64,000 nt of DNA, taken from Eutrophocola sp964503965 (GTDB taxonomy: Bacteria; Pseudomonadota; Gammaproteobacteria; Pseudomonadales; Pseudohongiellaceae). Location: positions 4,159 to 68,158 of the forward strand of contig CAZDCK010000016.1 in the NCBI GenBank assembly GCA_964503965.1, given 5' to 3'. Positions 17,155 to 26,322 of the stretch are shown here, in pieces (the stretch's first letter is position 1; every line of letters starts with the position of its first letter). The notes beneath the pieces were generated by a model, which saw only the letters and a program-made list of their open reading frames with translations, was not told the origin of the DNA and did not search any database. The position numbers and the translations under genes are program-made.

Positions 17155-18057
17155 TTAAATGTAATGATCTATCAGTAATGCGATAAACAGCGCAATCAGG
17201 TAGACGATGGAATAACGGAAAGTAGTCAGTGCTGCACGGGGATTTTCTGTCAGCAAAAGTTGCAGGGAATAAAACATGAACCCACCACCGAGAAGCACAG
17301 CAGAGACAAGGTAAACCAGGCCGCTCATACCCGTCAGGTAAGGTAGGATGGTCACCAGGCACATAATAATGGTGTAAAGCAATGTATGCAGTTTGGTCAG
17401 CGGATCTCCATGAGTCACTGGCAGCATGGGAATATCTGTCTTGGCGTAATCCGTTTTACGGTGAATCGCTAACGGCCAGAAATGTGGCGGCGTCCAGGCA
17501 AAAATAATCAGCACCAGCAAAAGGCCGTTCGCATCCACCGTGCCGGTAACAGCTGTCCAGCCAAGCAGTGGTGGCATCGCTCCCGAAAGTCCACCAATAA
17601 CTATATTCTGTGGTGTCGCTCTTTTCAGGAATCCCGTATAGATAATGGCATACCCAACAAAGGAAGCCAGGGTTAGCCAGGCACAAAGCGGATTCACCAG
17701 GAAGAGCAGTATGGCCATGCCCGCGATACAAATAGCCAGTGCAAACAGCAGGGCTTGTGTCGGGGATACCTTACCCTGTGGTATCGGCCGCTTGATCGTC
17801 CGCTGCATGATGGTATCCACCCGGTGATCAATAAGGTGATTTACCACGGCACCAGCACTGGCCACCAGGGCAATTCCCAGGTTTCCCCAGATCAGGGCAT
17901 TCATGGGCACCATTCCCGGGACAGCCAGAAACATACCCACGAGTGATGTCAGTATCATCATCATGACGACGCGCGGCTTGCACATTTCGTAATAGTCGCG
18001 CCAGCCGGCGGCCTTGTAGACCTGCTTGTTCTGTTCCTGGAAAGTGGTTTGAGTCAT
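17155..18057 (-). CDS. cyoE: Protoheme IX farnesyltransferase (heme O synthase)
   Basis: 300-residue UbiA-family prenyltransferase that converts heme B to heme O. It has about eight to nine membrane segments. The prenyl-diphosphate motif lies in NHLIDHRVDTIMQRTIKRP (about 92-110), and the second acidic region in TPPHFWPLAIHRKTDYAKTDIPM. Its ATG is three bases from the ctaA stop, so heme O and heme A synthesis are coupled. The symbol ctaB is equally used. Confidence 0.95.
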   Translation of the reverse strand: MTQTTFQEQNKQVYKAAGWRDYYEMCKPRVVMMMILTSLVGMFLAVPGMVPMNALIWGNLGIALVASAGAVVNHLIDHRVDTIMQRTIKRPIPQGKVSPTQALLFALAICIAGMAILLFLVNPLCAWLTLASFVGYAIIYTGFLKRATPQNIVIGGLSGAMPPLLGWTAVTGTVDANGLLLVLIIFAWTPPHFWPLAIHRKTDYAKTDIPMLPVTHGDPLTKLHTLLYTIIMCLVTILPYLTGMSGLVYLVSAVLLGGGFMFYSLQLLLTENPRAALTTFRYSIVYLIALFIALLIDHYI

Positions 18058-18059
18058 AC

Positions 18060-19079
18060 CTAGAATGCCGAAACTCTGCTTAATCGGTAATTGACGTTGA
18101 CGAGGGTGAGCAATAGTAAAGCACCCCCCGCATTATGTGCAACTGCAACCCAGAGGGGCAGTGAGAAAATTACATTACTCAAACCAAGGCTGACCTGAAT
18201 AATCAACAGGGCCAGCAAAATACTCGCTAGGTTGTTCATTTCCCTGCCACCGGCATTGCGAAAGAGCTTGAAGATGAGGAACCCAATGACAATCGTCACC
18301 AGCAGTGCGCCTATTCTGTGGGCCATATGAATGGCAACCCGGGATTGTCCATCCAGTTGTCCACCGAGATAGTTTGGACCAATTTCCTGGGTCACGTTGA
18401 AGCCATTGGCAAAATCCATATCCGGTATCCAGCTTCCCTGGCAGGTGGGCAAATCGGGACAGGCAAGTGCCGCGTAATTGGAGCTGGTCCAGCCACCCAG
18501 GCTTATCTGGCATATCAGTAATATGAGCGCTGTGGCTGCCAATGGCTTAAGGCTGATCCATCGACGCAACGGAATATTGGGTTGAGGCCATGGCCTGTTA
18601 TCCAGTCTGAGACTCAGCAACCATAACAGGCTCAGGGTGGTAAATCCTCCAAGCAAGTGGGTTGTGACCACCTGCGGCCAGAGTTTCAGCGTCACTGTCC
18701 ACATACCAAACATACCCTGGGCAATGACAAGAAATAATAGAAAAAGGGGCAGCTTGAATGGCTGATCCGAATTGTGCCTGTTTCTCCAGGCAATCACATT
18801 AATGGCTATCACCAATAATCCGAGCGTTCCCGCGAAAAAGCGATGAATCATCTCGGGCCAGGCCTTGTCTGCTTCAAATGGTGCATCCGGGTAAGCGGCT
18901 TCAGCCTGGGCTATTTCTTCCGGTGTATCCGGCACAGATATAAAGCCATAACAGCCAGGCCAATCAGGACACCCCAGCCCAGCGTCCTCCAGGCGGGTCC
19001 ATGCACCGAGCACAACCACGCACATGGCAAAAAACGTGGCAAATAGCACGAGTGAATATGAAGGCTTACCGCTTTTCAT
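18060..19079 (-). CDS. ctaA: Heme A synthase CtaA (COX15 type)
   Basis: 339-residue eight-helix membrane protein that oxidises heme O to heme A. COX15/CtaA hallmarks are visible: GAWTRLEDAGLGCPDWPGCYG near the N-terminus, EMIHRFFAGTLG (heme-ligand His), VTTHLLGG, GGWTSSNYAALACPDLPTCQG, IHMAHRIGAL and AHNAGGALLLL. It follows the coxB remnant by seven bases. Heme A is used only by aa3-type oxidases, so its retention implies functional oxidase subunits elsewhere or recent loss. Confidence 0.94.
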   Translation of the reverse strand: MKSGKPSYSLVLFATFFAMCVVVLGAWTRLEDAGLGCPDWPGCYGFISVPDTPEEIAQAEAAYPDAPFEADKAWPEMIHRFFAGTLGLLVIAINVIAWRNRHNSDQPFKLPLFLLFLVIAQGMFGMWTVTLKLWPQVVTTHLLGGFTTLSLLWLLSLRLDNRPWPQPNIPLRRWISLKPLAATALILLICQISLGGWTSSNYAALACPDLPTCQGSWIPDMDFANGFNVTQEIGPNYLGGQLDGQSRVAIHMAHRIGALLVTIVIGFLIFKLFRNAGGREMNNLASILLALLIIQVSLGLSNVIFSLPLWVAVAHNAGGALLLLTLVNVNYRLSRVSAF

Positions 19080-19086
19080 CAGTAGT

Positions 19087-19554
19087 TCAGTTCTTTTTCC
19101 GTTCGGGGGTGTTTTCCCGGGTAATTGTTGCTGTATAGGCCAGCATTTCTGCGCTTGAGGTCATCTCATATATTGCGCCGTAGTCATTTGCTCCACCCTG
19201 GTAAATCCGGGTGAGCAGCTTCGCCGCCGGTATTGTCATGGCAATAATGATAAGCAGTGGAATTACCGTCCAGGCGATTTCAGCTGCCGTACTCTTGTGA
19301 AAGGAGTCTTCCTGTTCCCTGGATTTCCTGTACACCACCAACGACCAGATGATGATTGCATACACAATCGTACCGATTGCTACGCAAATCCAGAAAATCA
19401 ACACATTCATATCGTTAGTCACAATAACCCTGTCATGTTGCCCATCTTTGTACGGGATACACCGCTTGTTCGATGAATCCTGCACCCTGTTTTTTTATGG
19501 GTGATGGCTTCCTGCACCCGGCAGAACTGCGCAGACCAACGCTATGGTTCCCAT
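19087..19554 (-). pseudogene. Remnant of cytochrome c oxidase subunit II (coxB)
   Basis: The frame 19485-19087 (GTG start, 132 codons) encodes the two-helix membrane domain of subunit II: LIFWICVAIGTIVYAIIIWSL, then EIAWTVIPLLIIIAM and PAAKLL. The whole periplasmic CuA domain is missing; after the second helix about 50 unrelated residues end in a stop. Upstream in the same frame an ATG at 19554 begins a 19-codon signal-peptide-like stretch closed by TAA at 19495, which may be the old N-terminus. Neither start has a convincing ribosome binding site. coxA, cox11, coxC and surf1, which normally lie between coxB and ctaA, are absent. A functional short membrane protein is the alternative. Confidence 0.65.
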
Positions 19555-19752
19555 CCTGCAAGCCCCTTGGGCAACAGTCTCATCAGGTAGATACAGTCAC
19601 AACAGACTCTGATTACGGGCTGCAAAATTGGGGCGCGCATTATACCAGCAATTTTTTGCAATTTGCCATTTACTCTCCCTTGTTAAACAGGAAAATATGG
19701 AAAATAATCAACCATATACTCAAATTCACTCCGCTTCTCGAAGGAAGATGCC

Positions 19753-20298
19753 ATGACCATTCGCAGTTACATGGAGTACACTCCCAAAATTGGCGACAGG
19801 GCCTTTATAGATACCAGTGCTATCGTCATCGGAAATGTCAGCCTCGGCGTCGACTCCTCGGTCTGGCCAATGTCAGTTATCCGCGGCGATGTTCATAGTA
19901 TTCGAATTGGAGACAGGACCAATATACAGGACGGATCCGTGCTCCATGTAACCTCTCCAGAGTCGTTCGGCCCTGATGGTTTTTCCCTGACTATTGGCAA
20001 TGATGTGACCGTGGGCCACCGGGCGATACTGCATGGTTGTTCCATTCAGGACAGGGTGCTGATCGGCATGGGAGCCATCGTGATGGATGGTGCCGTTATT
20101 GAACCGGATATTATCCTGGGGGGTGGCAGCATAGTATCTCCCGGTAAGACGCTGACCAGCGGCGGTCTGTATGTGGGGTCACCTGCGCAAAGAGTGCGGG
20201 ATCTCAGACAGGAAGAAATTGACTTTCTTTTATATAGCGCCAAACACTATGCAAAACTCAAGGACATGCATCTGAATTCTTCAGAGGTATTGAAATAA
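19753..20298 (+). CDS. Gamma-class carbonic anhydrase family protein (YrdA-like)
   Basis: 181-residue left-handed beta-helix protein built from hexapeptide repeats (IGNVSLG, IRIGDRTNIQDGS, LTIGNDVTVGH, VLIGMGAIVMDGAVI). The three zinc-site histidines of the gamma carbonic anhydrase superfamily are present at H65, H89 and H94. A C-terminal helix follows. Family members range from true anhydrases to proteins with no shown activity, so enzymatic function is inferred. It is divergent from the coxB remnant and convergent with aroE. Confidence 0.88.
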   Translation: MTIRSYMEYTPKIGDRAFIDTSAIVIGNVSLGVDSSVWPMSVIRGDVHSIRIGDRTNIQDGSVLHVTSPESFGPDGFSLTIGNDVTVGHRAILHGCSIQDRVLIGMGAIVMDGAVIEPDIILGGGSIVSPGKTLTSGGLYVGSPAQRVRDLRQEEIDFLLYSAKHYAKLKDMHLNSSEVLK

Positions 20299-20309
20299 AA
20301 GCGAAAGCT

Positions 20310-21146
20310 TCAGGCGCTTTTTAACAATTTGAGTACAGACCCGGTTTCCGGTCTGATTCCACGCCAGACAAGGAAGGATTCGGCTGCCTGTTCAACCAGC
20401 ATGCCCAGACCATCCATCACCTGGCCCGCTCCCAGATTTTTTGCCCACTGACAAAAGGGTGTTGTCTGGCTGCTGTACATCAGGTCATAACAGACCGAAG
20501 CTTCGCTGACCATTGCCGTTGGCAGGGGCGGCATTTCCCCTTGCAGACTGGCTGAGGTGGCATTAAAAAGCCAATCATAGGATTTGCTGCCCAAACCATC
20601 AAAACCGCATCCGGTAACCTCGGTATGCTGGCCCATTTCCCTGGCAAGCCTGGAAAACACCTCTGCCAGGGCTTCCGCTTTGCTGGCTGTCCTGTTGGCA
20701 ATAACAATTTCAGCCGGGGCCTGCTTCAGGAAAGGCTGGAGAATCCCCCGGGTAGCCCCTCCTGCACCCAGTATCAGTACGGACCTGTCCTTGAGCGTTC
20801 CCCCGAAGTTGGCTGTGACATCCCTCACCAGCCCCAACCCATCCGTGTTATGACCGCACAGGCATCCGGTTTCATCCAGGTACAGGGTATTAACAGCCCG
20901 GGCCGTTTCAGCCTCCGGAGTAGTTTTATCAACCAGGGCGAATGCTTCCTGTTTGAACGGCACTGTTACATTGGCCCCTTTGCCACCAGCCTCAAAAAAG
21001 CCCTGCATGGTTTCAACAAAATGACCTTCCTCGGCAAGCAGCGCCGAGTACTCCAGAGCCTGGCCGGTCTGTTCCGCAAAGCAGGTATGTATCAGGGGAG
21101 ATTTGCTATGGCTTACGGGGTTGCCAACAACGACATAACGGTCCAC
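20310..21146 (-). CDS. aroE: Shikimate dehydrogenase AroE
   Basis: 278 residues; NADPH-dependent reduction of 3-dehydroshikimate in aromatic amino acid synthesis. Substrate-binding SHSKSP is near residue 13, the catalytic Lys lies in VTVPFK, the Asp in NTDGLG, and the nucleotide-binding GAGGATRG near 130 is followed by NRT. The start is GTG (VDRYVVVGNP). It follows hemF by 95 bases in the same direction, as in pseudomonads. Confidence 0.95.
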   Translation of the reverse strand: MDRYVVVGNPVSHSKSPLIHTCFAEQTGQALEYSALLAEEGHFVETMQGFFEAGGKGANVTVPFKQEAFALVDKTTPEAETARAVNTLYLDETGCLCGHNTDGLGLVRDVTANFGGTLKDRSVLILGAGGATRGILQPFLKQAPAEIVIANRTASKAEALAEVFSRLAREMGQHTEVTGCGFDGLGSKSYDWLFNATSASLQGEMPPLPTAMVSEASVCYDLMYSSQTTPFCQWAKNLGAGQVMDGLGMLVEQAAESFLVWRGIRPETGSVLKLLKSA

Positions 21147-21241
21147 GCAATAGTCCTCTTGCTTTAATTACCGATTCAAAAATGGCGTCTGTTCAATGAC
21201 GCCGACAGTCATTCAGACAGCCATGGCCAACAACACGATAG

Positions 21242-22153
21242 TCAGGCGAGCCAGTCCCGTTCGGGAAGAAAGTCAGTGTACAGCTTTTCTTCCGGGCTGC
21301 CGGTTTCAGGGGTCCAGTCATACTCCCAGCGTACCTGGGGAGGAAGTGACATGAGAATGGATTCAGTCCGGCCAACACCAGAGCGCAGGCCAAAAACCGT
21401 ACCTCTGTCATAAACGAGATTGAATTCAGCATAGCGACCTCGACGATACTCCTGGAACCATTTTTCACGTTCCCCGAACGGCGTGTTTTTACGTTTTTCA
21501 ACAAGGGGTAAATAGGCCTTCAGGTAACTGTCGCCCACTGCACGCATGAAGGCAAAGCTGGTCTCAAAATCCCACTCGTTGAGATCATCAAAAAAAAGGC
21601 CGCCTACTCCCCTGGCTTCCTTGCGGTGACCCAGATAAAAGTACTCATCACACCACTTCTTGTATCGGTCATAGACATCTTCACCAAAACTGGCACACGC
21701 CTCTTTTGCCACCTGATGCCAGTGGACACAGTCTTCCTCAAAACCATAGTAGGGAGTCAGGTCATACCCTCCTCCAAACCACCACACTGGAGCCTGACCA
21801 TCTTTTTCAGCAATAAAAAACCGGACATTGGCATGGGATGTGGGCACATAGGGATTATCCGGATGAATCACCAGGGAAACACCCATCGCCTGATAAGAAC
21901 TTTCAGCAAGTTCCGGACGGTTTGCAGTGGCTGATGCAGGCATGGAATCACCGAAGACATGGGAAAAGGCGACGCCACCTTTTTGCAGAACATCACCAGT
22001 GATAACACGGGTTCTCCCGCTACCCCCTTTTTCCCGGTCCCATTTATCTTCATGAAAGCTCGCACCTCCATCTATGTCTTCCAACCCACTACATATCCTG
22101 TCTTGCAGATCCAGCAGGTAGGATTTGACTGCTTCACTGTTTACTTCTGACAC
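21242..22153 (-). CDS. hemF: Oxygen-dependent coproporphyrinogen III oxidase HemF
   Basis: 303-residue cytosolic enzyme of heme synthesis that uses O2 to make protoporphyrinogen IX. Family segments are clear: WWFGGGYDLTPYYG, the YxxFKxWCDEYFYLxHRxExRGxGGLFFDD-type stretch, and the FNLVYDRGTxFGL region near the C-terminus. The start is GTG, with a GGAG ribosome binding site upstream. Aerobic heme synthesis fits the cytochrome genes of this window. Confidence 0.96.
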   Translation of the reverse strand: MSEVNSEAVKSYLLDLQDRICSGLEDIDGGASFHEDKWDREKGGSGRTRVITGDVLQKGGVAFSHVFGDSMPASATANRPELAESSYQAMGVSLVIHPDNPYVPTSHANVRFFIAEKDGQAPVWWFGGGYDLTPYYGFEEDCVHWHQVAKEACASFGEDVYDRYKKWCDEYFYLGHRKEARGVGGLFFDDLNEWDFETSFAFMRAVGDSYLKAYLPLVEKRKNTPFGEREKWFQEYRRGRYAEFNLVYDRGTVFGLRSGVGRTESILMSLPPQVRWEYDWTPETGSPEEKLYTDFLPERDWLA

Positions 22154-22270
22154 ACTTTGCTCCGCTTTTTCTGTTTCGATTTAAAATATTCTTGTCCCGT
22201 AAATTCTGATTGGTCAGCTAACAAACCGCCATTGCAGGCGGCATATTCTCGCATCTTTTACCTGATCCCA

Positions 22271-23440
22271 CTAATCACCCTGATGGCTCACATAACCCCC
22301 TGCCTCCCGACGTACCTGCCCCTTCAGTTCCAGCTCTGTAAGAACAGTAATAACCTCCTCTGTCGCCAAACCGCTTTCTGCCACGAGGGTATCAAGGGTT
22401 ACCCTGTCCATGCCCAACAGCTTCTGGATTCTTCCTGTTTTCCCCGGAAAATGTTTTCTGCTTGCTACAGAAGTTTCCGGGGGAGAGACAGATAACCCCG
22501 CCAGCAAACTCCCGCATTCCTCAATGATATCGGAGATTTCCTCGGTAAGTTTTGCTCCCTGCCTGATGAGGCGATGGCAGCCCCTGGACATGGGATTTTG
22601 AATAGAGCCTGGAATGGCGAAGACCTCTCTGCCCTGCTCCAGTGCTAGCCTTGCAGTTATCATGGATCCGCTCCTCACGCCAGCCTCCACAACAAGGGTC
22701 CCGAGGGCAAGCCCGCTGATTATCCTGTTGCGCCTGGGAAAATTCTCCGCCCTGGGGGGTGTTCCGGGAAGAAATTCACTGATCATGACACCCTGCTCAC
22801 CAATACGTTCATACAATCCACGGTTAGCCTCCGGGTAACATCTGTCCGTTCCCGTACCAAGTACTGCCACCGTGTTTCCACCCACTGAAAGAGCGCCTTC
22901 GTGACTACACGCATCAATACCCAGGGCTAGACCACTACAAATACCCAACCCGGACTGAGCGAGCTGTATCGCAAAATGTCGTGCTATTCGCCTGCCATCG
23001 ACAGTAGGACGGCGACTCCCAACTATCGCCACCATGGGTAAATGTAAAAGATCAGTATTCCCTTTGTAAAAGAGAAGCAGAGGCTTATCCGGAACCTCCA
23101 TGAGCAAGGAAGGATAATCTGGAAAACCCGGTACAAGTAAACCTTGTCCGTCTACAACCAGCCACTCGAGACATTTCCCGATATCACGTTTCAGCTGCTC
23201 CGGATAACACTGGTTTTTCAGGTCTTCCAGGTGTTTAACCAGTTTGACATCTGGTTGATTTTCACCTCGATAATCGGCTGTGACATCAAGGATTTCAGTG
23301 GGGTTGGAACAACAGGAAATCAGTAGCCGGCGGTTTGCAGGAGAGATTTTTTGTGACAGGCAAAAAGCCAGCCAGTTAATTAATGACTGCTCGTTCCTGA
23401 AGAAAGTTGAATAGAGTAGCTGACGTTCCGTGTCTGACAA
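22271..23440 (-). CDS. dprA: DNA processing protein DprA
   Basis: 389 residues. The Rossmann-like DprA domain lies at about 90-310, with VAIVGSRRPTVDG, SGLALGIDACSHEGAL, VLGTGTDRCYP, SEFLPGTPP and FPRRNRIISGLA motifs, and a C-terminal winged-helix module at 330-385. DprA loads RecA on incoming single strands during transformation. The start is an inferred TTG: a TAG stop lies two codons upstream of the adjacent ATT, and there is no early ATG. It follows the LysM gene by 42 bases. tsaC (yrdC), which usually lies between dprA and hemF in relatives, is absent here. Confidence 0.92.
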   Translation of the reverse strand: MSDTERQLLYSTFFRNEQSLINWLAFCLSQKISPANRRLLISCCSNPTEILDVTADYRGENQPDVKLVKHLEDLKNQCYPEQLKRDIGKCLEWLVVDGQGLLVPGFPDYPSLLMEVPDKPLLLFYKGNTDLLHLPMVAIVGSRRPTVDGRRIARHFAIQLAQSGLGICSGLALGIDACSHEGALSVGGNTVAVLGTGTDRCYPEANRGLYERIGEQGVMISEFLPGTPPRAENFPRRNRIISGLALGTLVVEAGVRSGSMITARLALEQGREVFAIPGSIQNPMSRGCHRLIRQGAKLTEEISDIIEECGSLLAGLSVSPPETSVASRKHFPGKTGRIQKLLGMDRVTLDTLVAESGLATEEVITVLTELELKGQVRREAGGYVSHQGD

Positions 23441-23482
23441 AATGCTGGGCTACCTGACCTGGTTGGCCAGGACCCGGGATTA

Positions 23483-24595
23483 CTATGGCGTAACAACCTT
23501 GTCCTCAAGGCGCACGATTTGATCTGTTTCCAGAATAATACCGAGACTGGCGTTGTCGAATACTCTGTAGACTAGTACCGAAGCATATTTTTCGCCAGCA
23601 AAGGTTTCGATGTGTTCCTCGCTCACCCCGAGTGCACGCTTGAAACGTTCAATCACATCGGGTGCATCCTGTTCATCATTCACAACCAGGTCCGGTTTCT
23701 GCAGAGCCAACAGGTCTCCTGAGCGAATCCTGTCACTAAGACCCTTGTTGATCACAATAGTGTCGTATTGACTGCCAATTCTCCTGCCTGAATTGATATC
23801 AATAATTCGACCCTGGACGTCAAAATTTGGAGGCTCTGGAAAATAATTGGCATCAATGCGGTTTCCTGCGGTGGGAACCAGCCTGTCGCCCCTGCGAATT
23901 TCTTCCTTGACGTTAATAGCTTCCAGGACAGCGGTATCCCCTGTTCGTTCCCGGAGTGTCGCAGAACCGATAAGCTTTCCTTCAACACCGATGACGTCAT
24001 CCGTTTCCGGATCGCGATATTCGCGCCCCTGTCTAACGATATCGTACTGAACGACATTGTTTATCCATTCCCCTTTGGCAAACAGATCATCATCGTTGCT
24101 CGCAAACAGGTTGCCCGCCCGGTTATCCATTATGTAAGGGGCTGATTCAAGTGTGCTGGCAGGAACAACAATATTTCCACTCAGTACTGAACTTATTTGA
24201 TCCAGGGGTATTGCTGGAATCGCCGCAAGTGGCTCACGTTTAATTTGAGGTGAAAGCCTGACTGTTCTCAAGCCATTGGTATCCGAGCTGCTGCCCGCTC
24301 CACCCCGGCGCAATGTCAGCATGGGGCCGTCCTCAGAGTATTCCAGTGCAATTATGTCACCGGGATAAATCAGATGGGGGTTTTCAATCTGGGGGTTGAG
24401 TTCCCAGACCTCAAGCCATAACCAGGGGTCTTCAAGAAAACGGCCTGAAATGTCCCAGAGGGTGTCACCACGAACCACTTCATACTGGGCGGGCGCATCC
24501 GGGCGAATCCGGATCTGGTCTGCAGCAAGAATGCCCAAAGAGATGGTAACCAGTGTCAGGAATACCGGTATAATTTTCTTGAACACATTCGTCAT
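23483..24595 (-). CDS. LysM domain-containing envelope protein
   Basis: 370 residues with a signal sequence (1-24) and a LysM peptidoglycan-binding domain at about 37-88 (YEVVRGDTLWDISGRFL ... NPHLIYPGDII). The remainder (170-360) is a beta-rich region rich in Asp/Arg with GDRLVP, VINKG and GDLLAL repeats, as found in the pseudomonad gene beside dprA. Its biochemical role is unknown; a cell-wall-associated structural role is inferred. It is divergent from def. Confidence 0.85.
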   Translation of the reverse strand: MTNVFKKIIPVFLTLVTISLGILAADQIRIRPDAPAQYEVVRGDTLWDISGRFLEDPWLWLEVWELNPQIENPHLIYPGDIIALEYSEDGPMLTLRRGGAGSSSDTNGLRTVRLSPQIKREPLAAIPAIPLDQISSVLSGNIVVPASTLESAPYIMDNRAGNLFASNDDDLFAKGEWINNVVQYDIVRQGREYRDPETDDVIGVEGKLIGSATLRERTGDTAVLEAINVKEEIRRGDRLVPTAGNRIDANYFPEPPNFDVQGRIIDINSGRRIGSQYDTIVINKGLSDRIRSGDLLALQKPDLVVNDEQDAPDVIERFKRALGVSEEHIETFAGEKYASVLVYRVFDNASLGIILETDQIVRLEDKVVTP

Positions 24596-24820
24596 GGTTT
24601 ACCTCGTTAGGCAGATTACACTGACCGGCGAGCTGATATATTGACGAATAGTAACAATAACTTCATGAATTATATACAGTTAGGAATGTTATTTTAGGTA
24701 AATTGTGACATGCATAAAGGTTTGTGGATCTTTACCTGTAAAAGAACCGTAAAAAACCATTCCTATATGACGTATCATATTACCCTTGTGTAATGACAAT
24801 AATGATCCGATATTAGTGCT

Positions 24821-25342
24821 ATGAGCTTGATGACCATTCTAGAATTTCCTGATCCGCGCCTGCGCAAGGTGGCAGAGCCCGTAGAACAGGTAACAGATGA
24901 ACTCAGGGAAATCCTCGATAACATGGTAGAAACCATGTATGACGCCGAAGGAATTGGCCTTGCGGCCACCCAGGTCAATGTTCATAAACGCATGCTGGTT
25001 ATCGACATCTCTGAAGATCGCAATGATCCAATGATCTTCATCAACCCGGAAATCACTGTGCTGGACCCGGAACTGCTGGGTCATGAGGAAGGCTGCCTGT
25101 CCGTTCCCGGCTACTATGAAGAGGTGAACCGTCCCCGCCGGGTTAAAATCAATGCCATTGACAGGGATGGGCAACCTTTTGAAATGGAAGCTGAGGGAAT
25201 TCTTGCCGTATGTATCCAGCACGAGCTGGACCACCTCAACGGCAAGTTGTTTGTCGATTATATTTCTGTCCTAAAGCGCCAGCGTATCAAATCAAAGCTG
25301 GAAAAAGAGCATCGCCTCCAGAAAGCCGCATCCTCGGCCTGA
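24821..25342 (+). CDS. def: Peptide deformylase
   Basis: 173-residue metalloenzyme that removes the formyl group from nascent proteins. All three signature motifs are present: GIGLAATQV (motif I), EEGCLSVPG (motif II, metal-binding Cys) and QHELDHLNG (motif III, HExxH). The start is taken at the ATG of MSLMTIL; the second Met three codons later is equally possible. It leads a def-fmt-rsmB run, with fmt 14 bases downstream. Confidence 0.96.
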   Translation: MSLMTILEFPDPRLRKVAEPVEQVTDELREILDNMVETMYDAEGIGLAATQVNVHKRMLVIDISEDRNDPMIFINPEITVLDPELLGHEEGCLSVPGYYEEVNRPRRVKINAIDRDGQPFEMEAEGILAVCIQHELDHLNGKLFVDYISVLKRQRIKSKLEKEHRLQKAASSA

Positions 25343-25356
25343 TCACGCCATAATCT

Positions 25357-26322
25357 ATGTCTGATTCTCCCCTGCGCCTTGTTTTCGCCGGTACCCCAGC
25401 CTTTGCTGCAGGTCATCTTGCCCATCTGGTTGATGTTGGCGCCACGGTGGTCGGGGTTTTTACCCAGCCTGACAGACCTGTAGGACGCGGCAAACAAATT
25501 CGGCCAACACCGGTGAAAGAAGTCGCTATCGCCCACGATATTCCTGTATTTCAGCCGCCGAAACTGGACCAGCATTCGGCTGAACAGCTCGCCGCACTTT
25601 CTGCCGATGTGATGGTAGTGGTTGCCTATGGCCAGATTCTTGGGAGGGACATTCTTGCCATACCGCGCCACGGTTGTATAAATGTACATGCCTCTTTGCT
25701 TCCGCGCTGGCGGGGAGCAGCTCCGGTTGAGCGGGCCATTCTTGACGGAGACAGGGAAACGGGTATTTCCATTATGCAGATGGATGCCGGGCTCGATACC
25801 GGGGATGTCCTGCTGACCTTGTCTACGCCGATCAGCGACGAAGATGATGCCGGTACAGTGACTCAAAGGTTGTCGACTCTTGGCAACCAGGGACTGGAAA
25901 CAGTACTTGAAAACCTTGCATTCTTTCAGGCCAACGCAAAGCCCCAGAATGATCACTTTTCCACCTATGCCGCCAAGCTTGCCAAGGAAGAAGCCTGTAT
26001 TGACTGGCAAAATAACGCCCTGGCGATACAGCATCAGGTCCAGGCATTTTTCCCCCGTTCTCCCGCTTACTTCTGGAAAAACGGAGAGAGAATGAGGATC
26101 CTGAAAGCCCTTGCCTTGAACAATGATACTGCCAGTCAACCGGGGACCGTCATCACCACACGCGATGATGCTATAGAGATTGCCTGTGGCACTGGAGTCC
26201 TGTCTGTTACACGTCTTCAGCTAGCAGGCAAAAAGCCGGCAACTGCCAGGGATATCCTCAATGGCCACCGCACGCTGTTTACACCCGGAGCCACATTGGC
26301 TGAGCCTGCACCCGCCTCATGA
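25357..26322 (+). CDS. fmt: Methionyl-tRNA formyltransferase
   Basis: 321 residues; formylates initiator Met-tRNA using 10-formyl-THF. Key motifs are FAGTPAFA at the N-terminus, the INVHASLLPRWRGAAPVERA region with the catalytic Asn-His pair, GISIMQMDAGLDTGDVL, and a C-terminal OB-like tRNA-binding domain. Its ATGA overlap with rsmB indicates coupling; def and fmt act on the two ends of the same formyl cycle. Confidence 0.96.
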   Translation: MSDSPLRLVFAGTPAFAAGHLAHLVDVGATVVGVFTQPDRPVGRGKQIRPTPVKEVAIAHDIPVFQPPKLDQHSAEQLAALSADVMVVVAYGQILGRDILAIPRHGCINVHASLLPRWRGAAPVERAILDGDRETGISIMQMDAGLDTGDVLLTLSTPISDEDDAGTVTQRLSTLGNQGLETVLENLAFFQANAKPQNDHFSTYAAKLAKEEACIDWQNNALAIQHQVQAFFPRSPAYFWKNGERMRILKALALNNDTASQPGTVITTRDDAIEIACGTGVLSVTRLQLAGKKPATARDILNGHRTLFTPGATLAEPAPAS

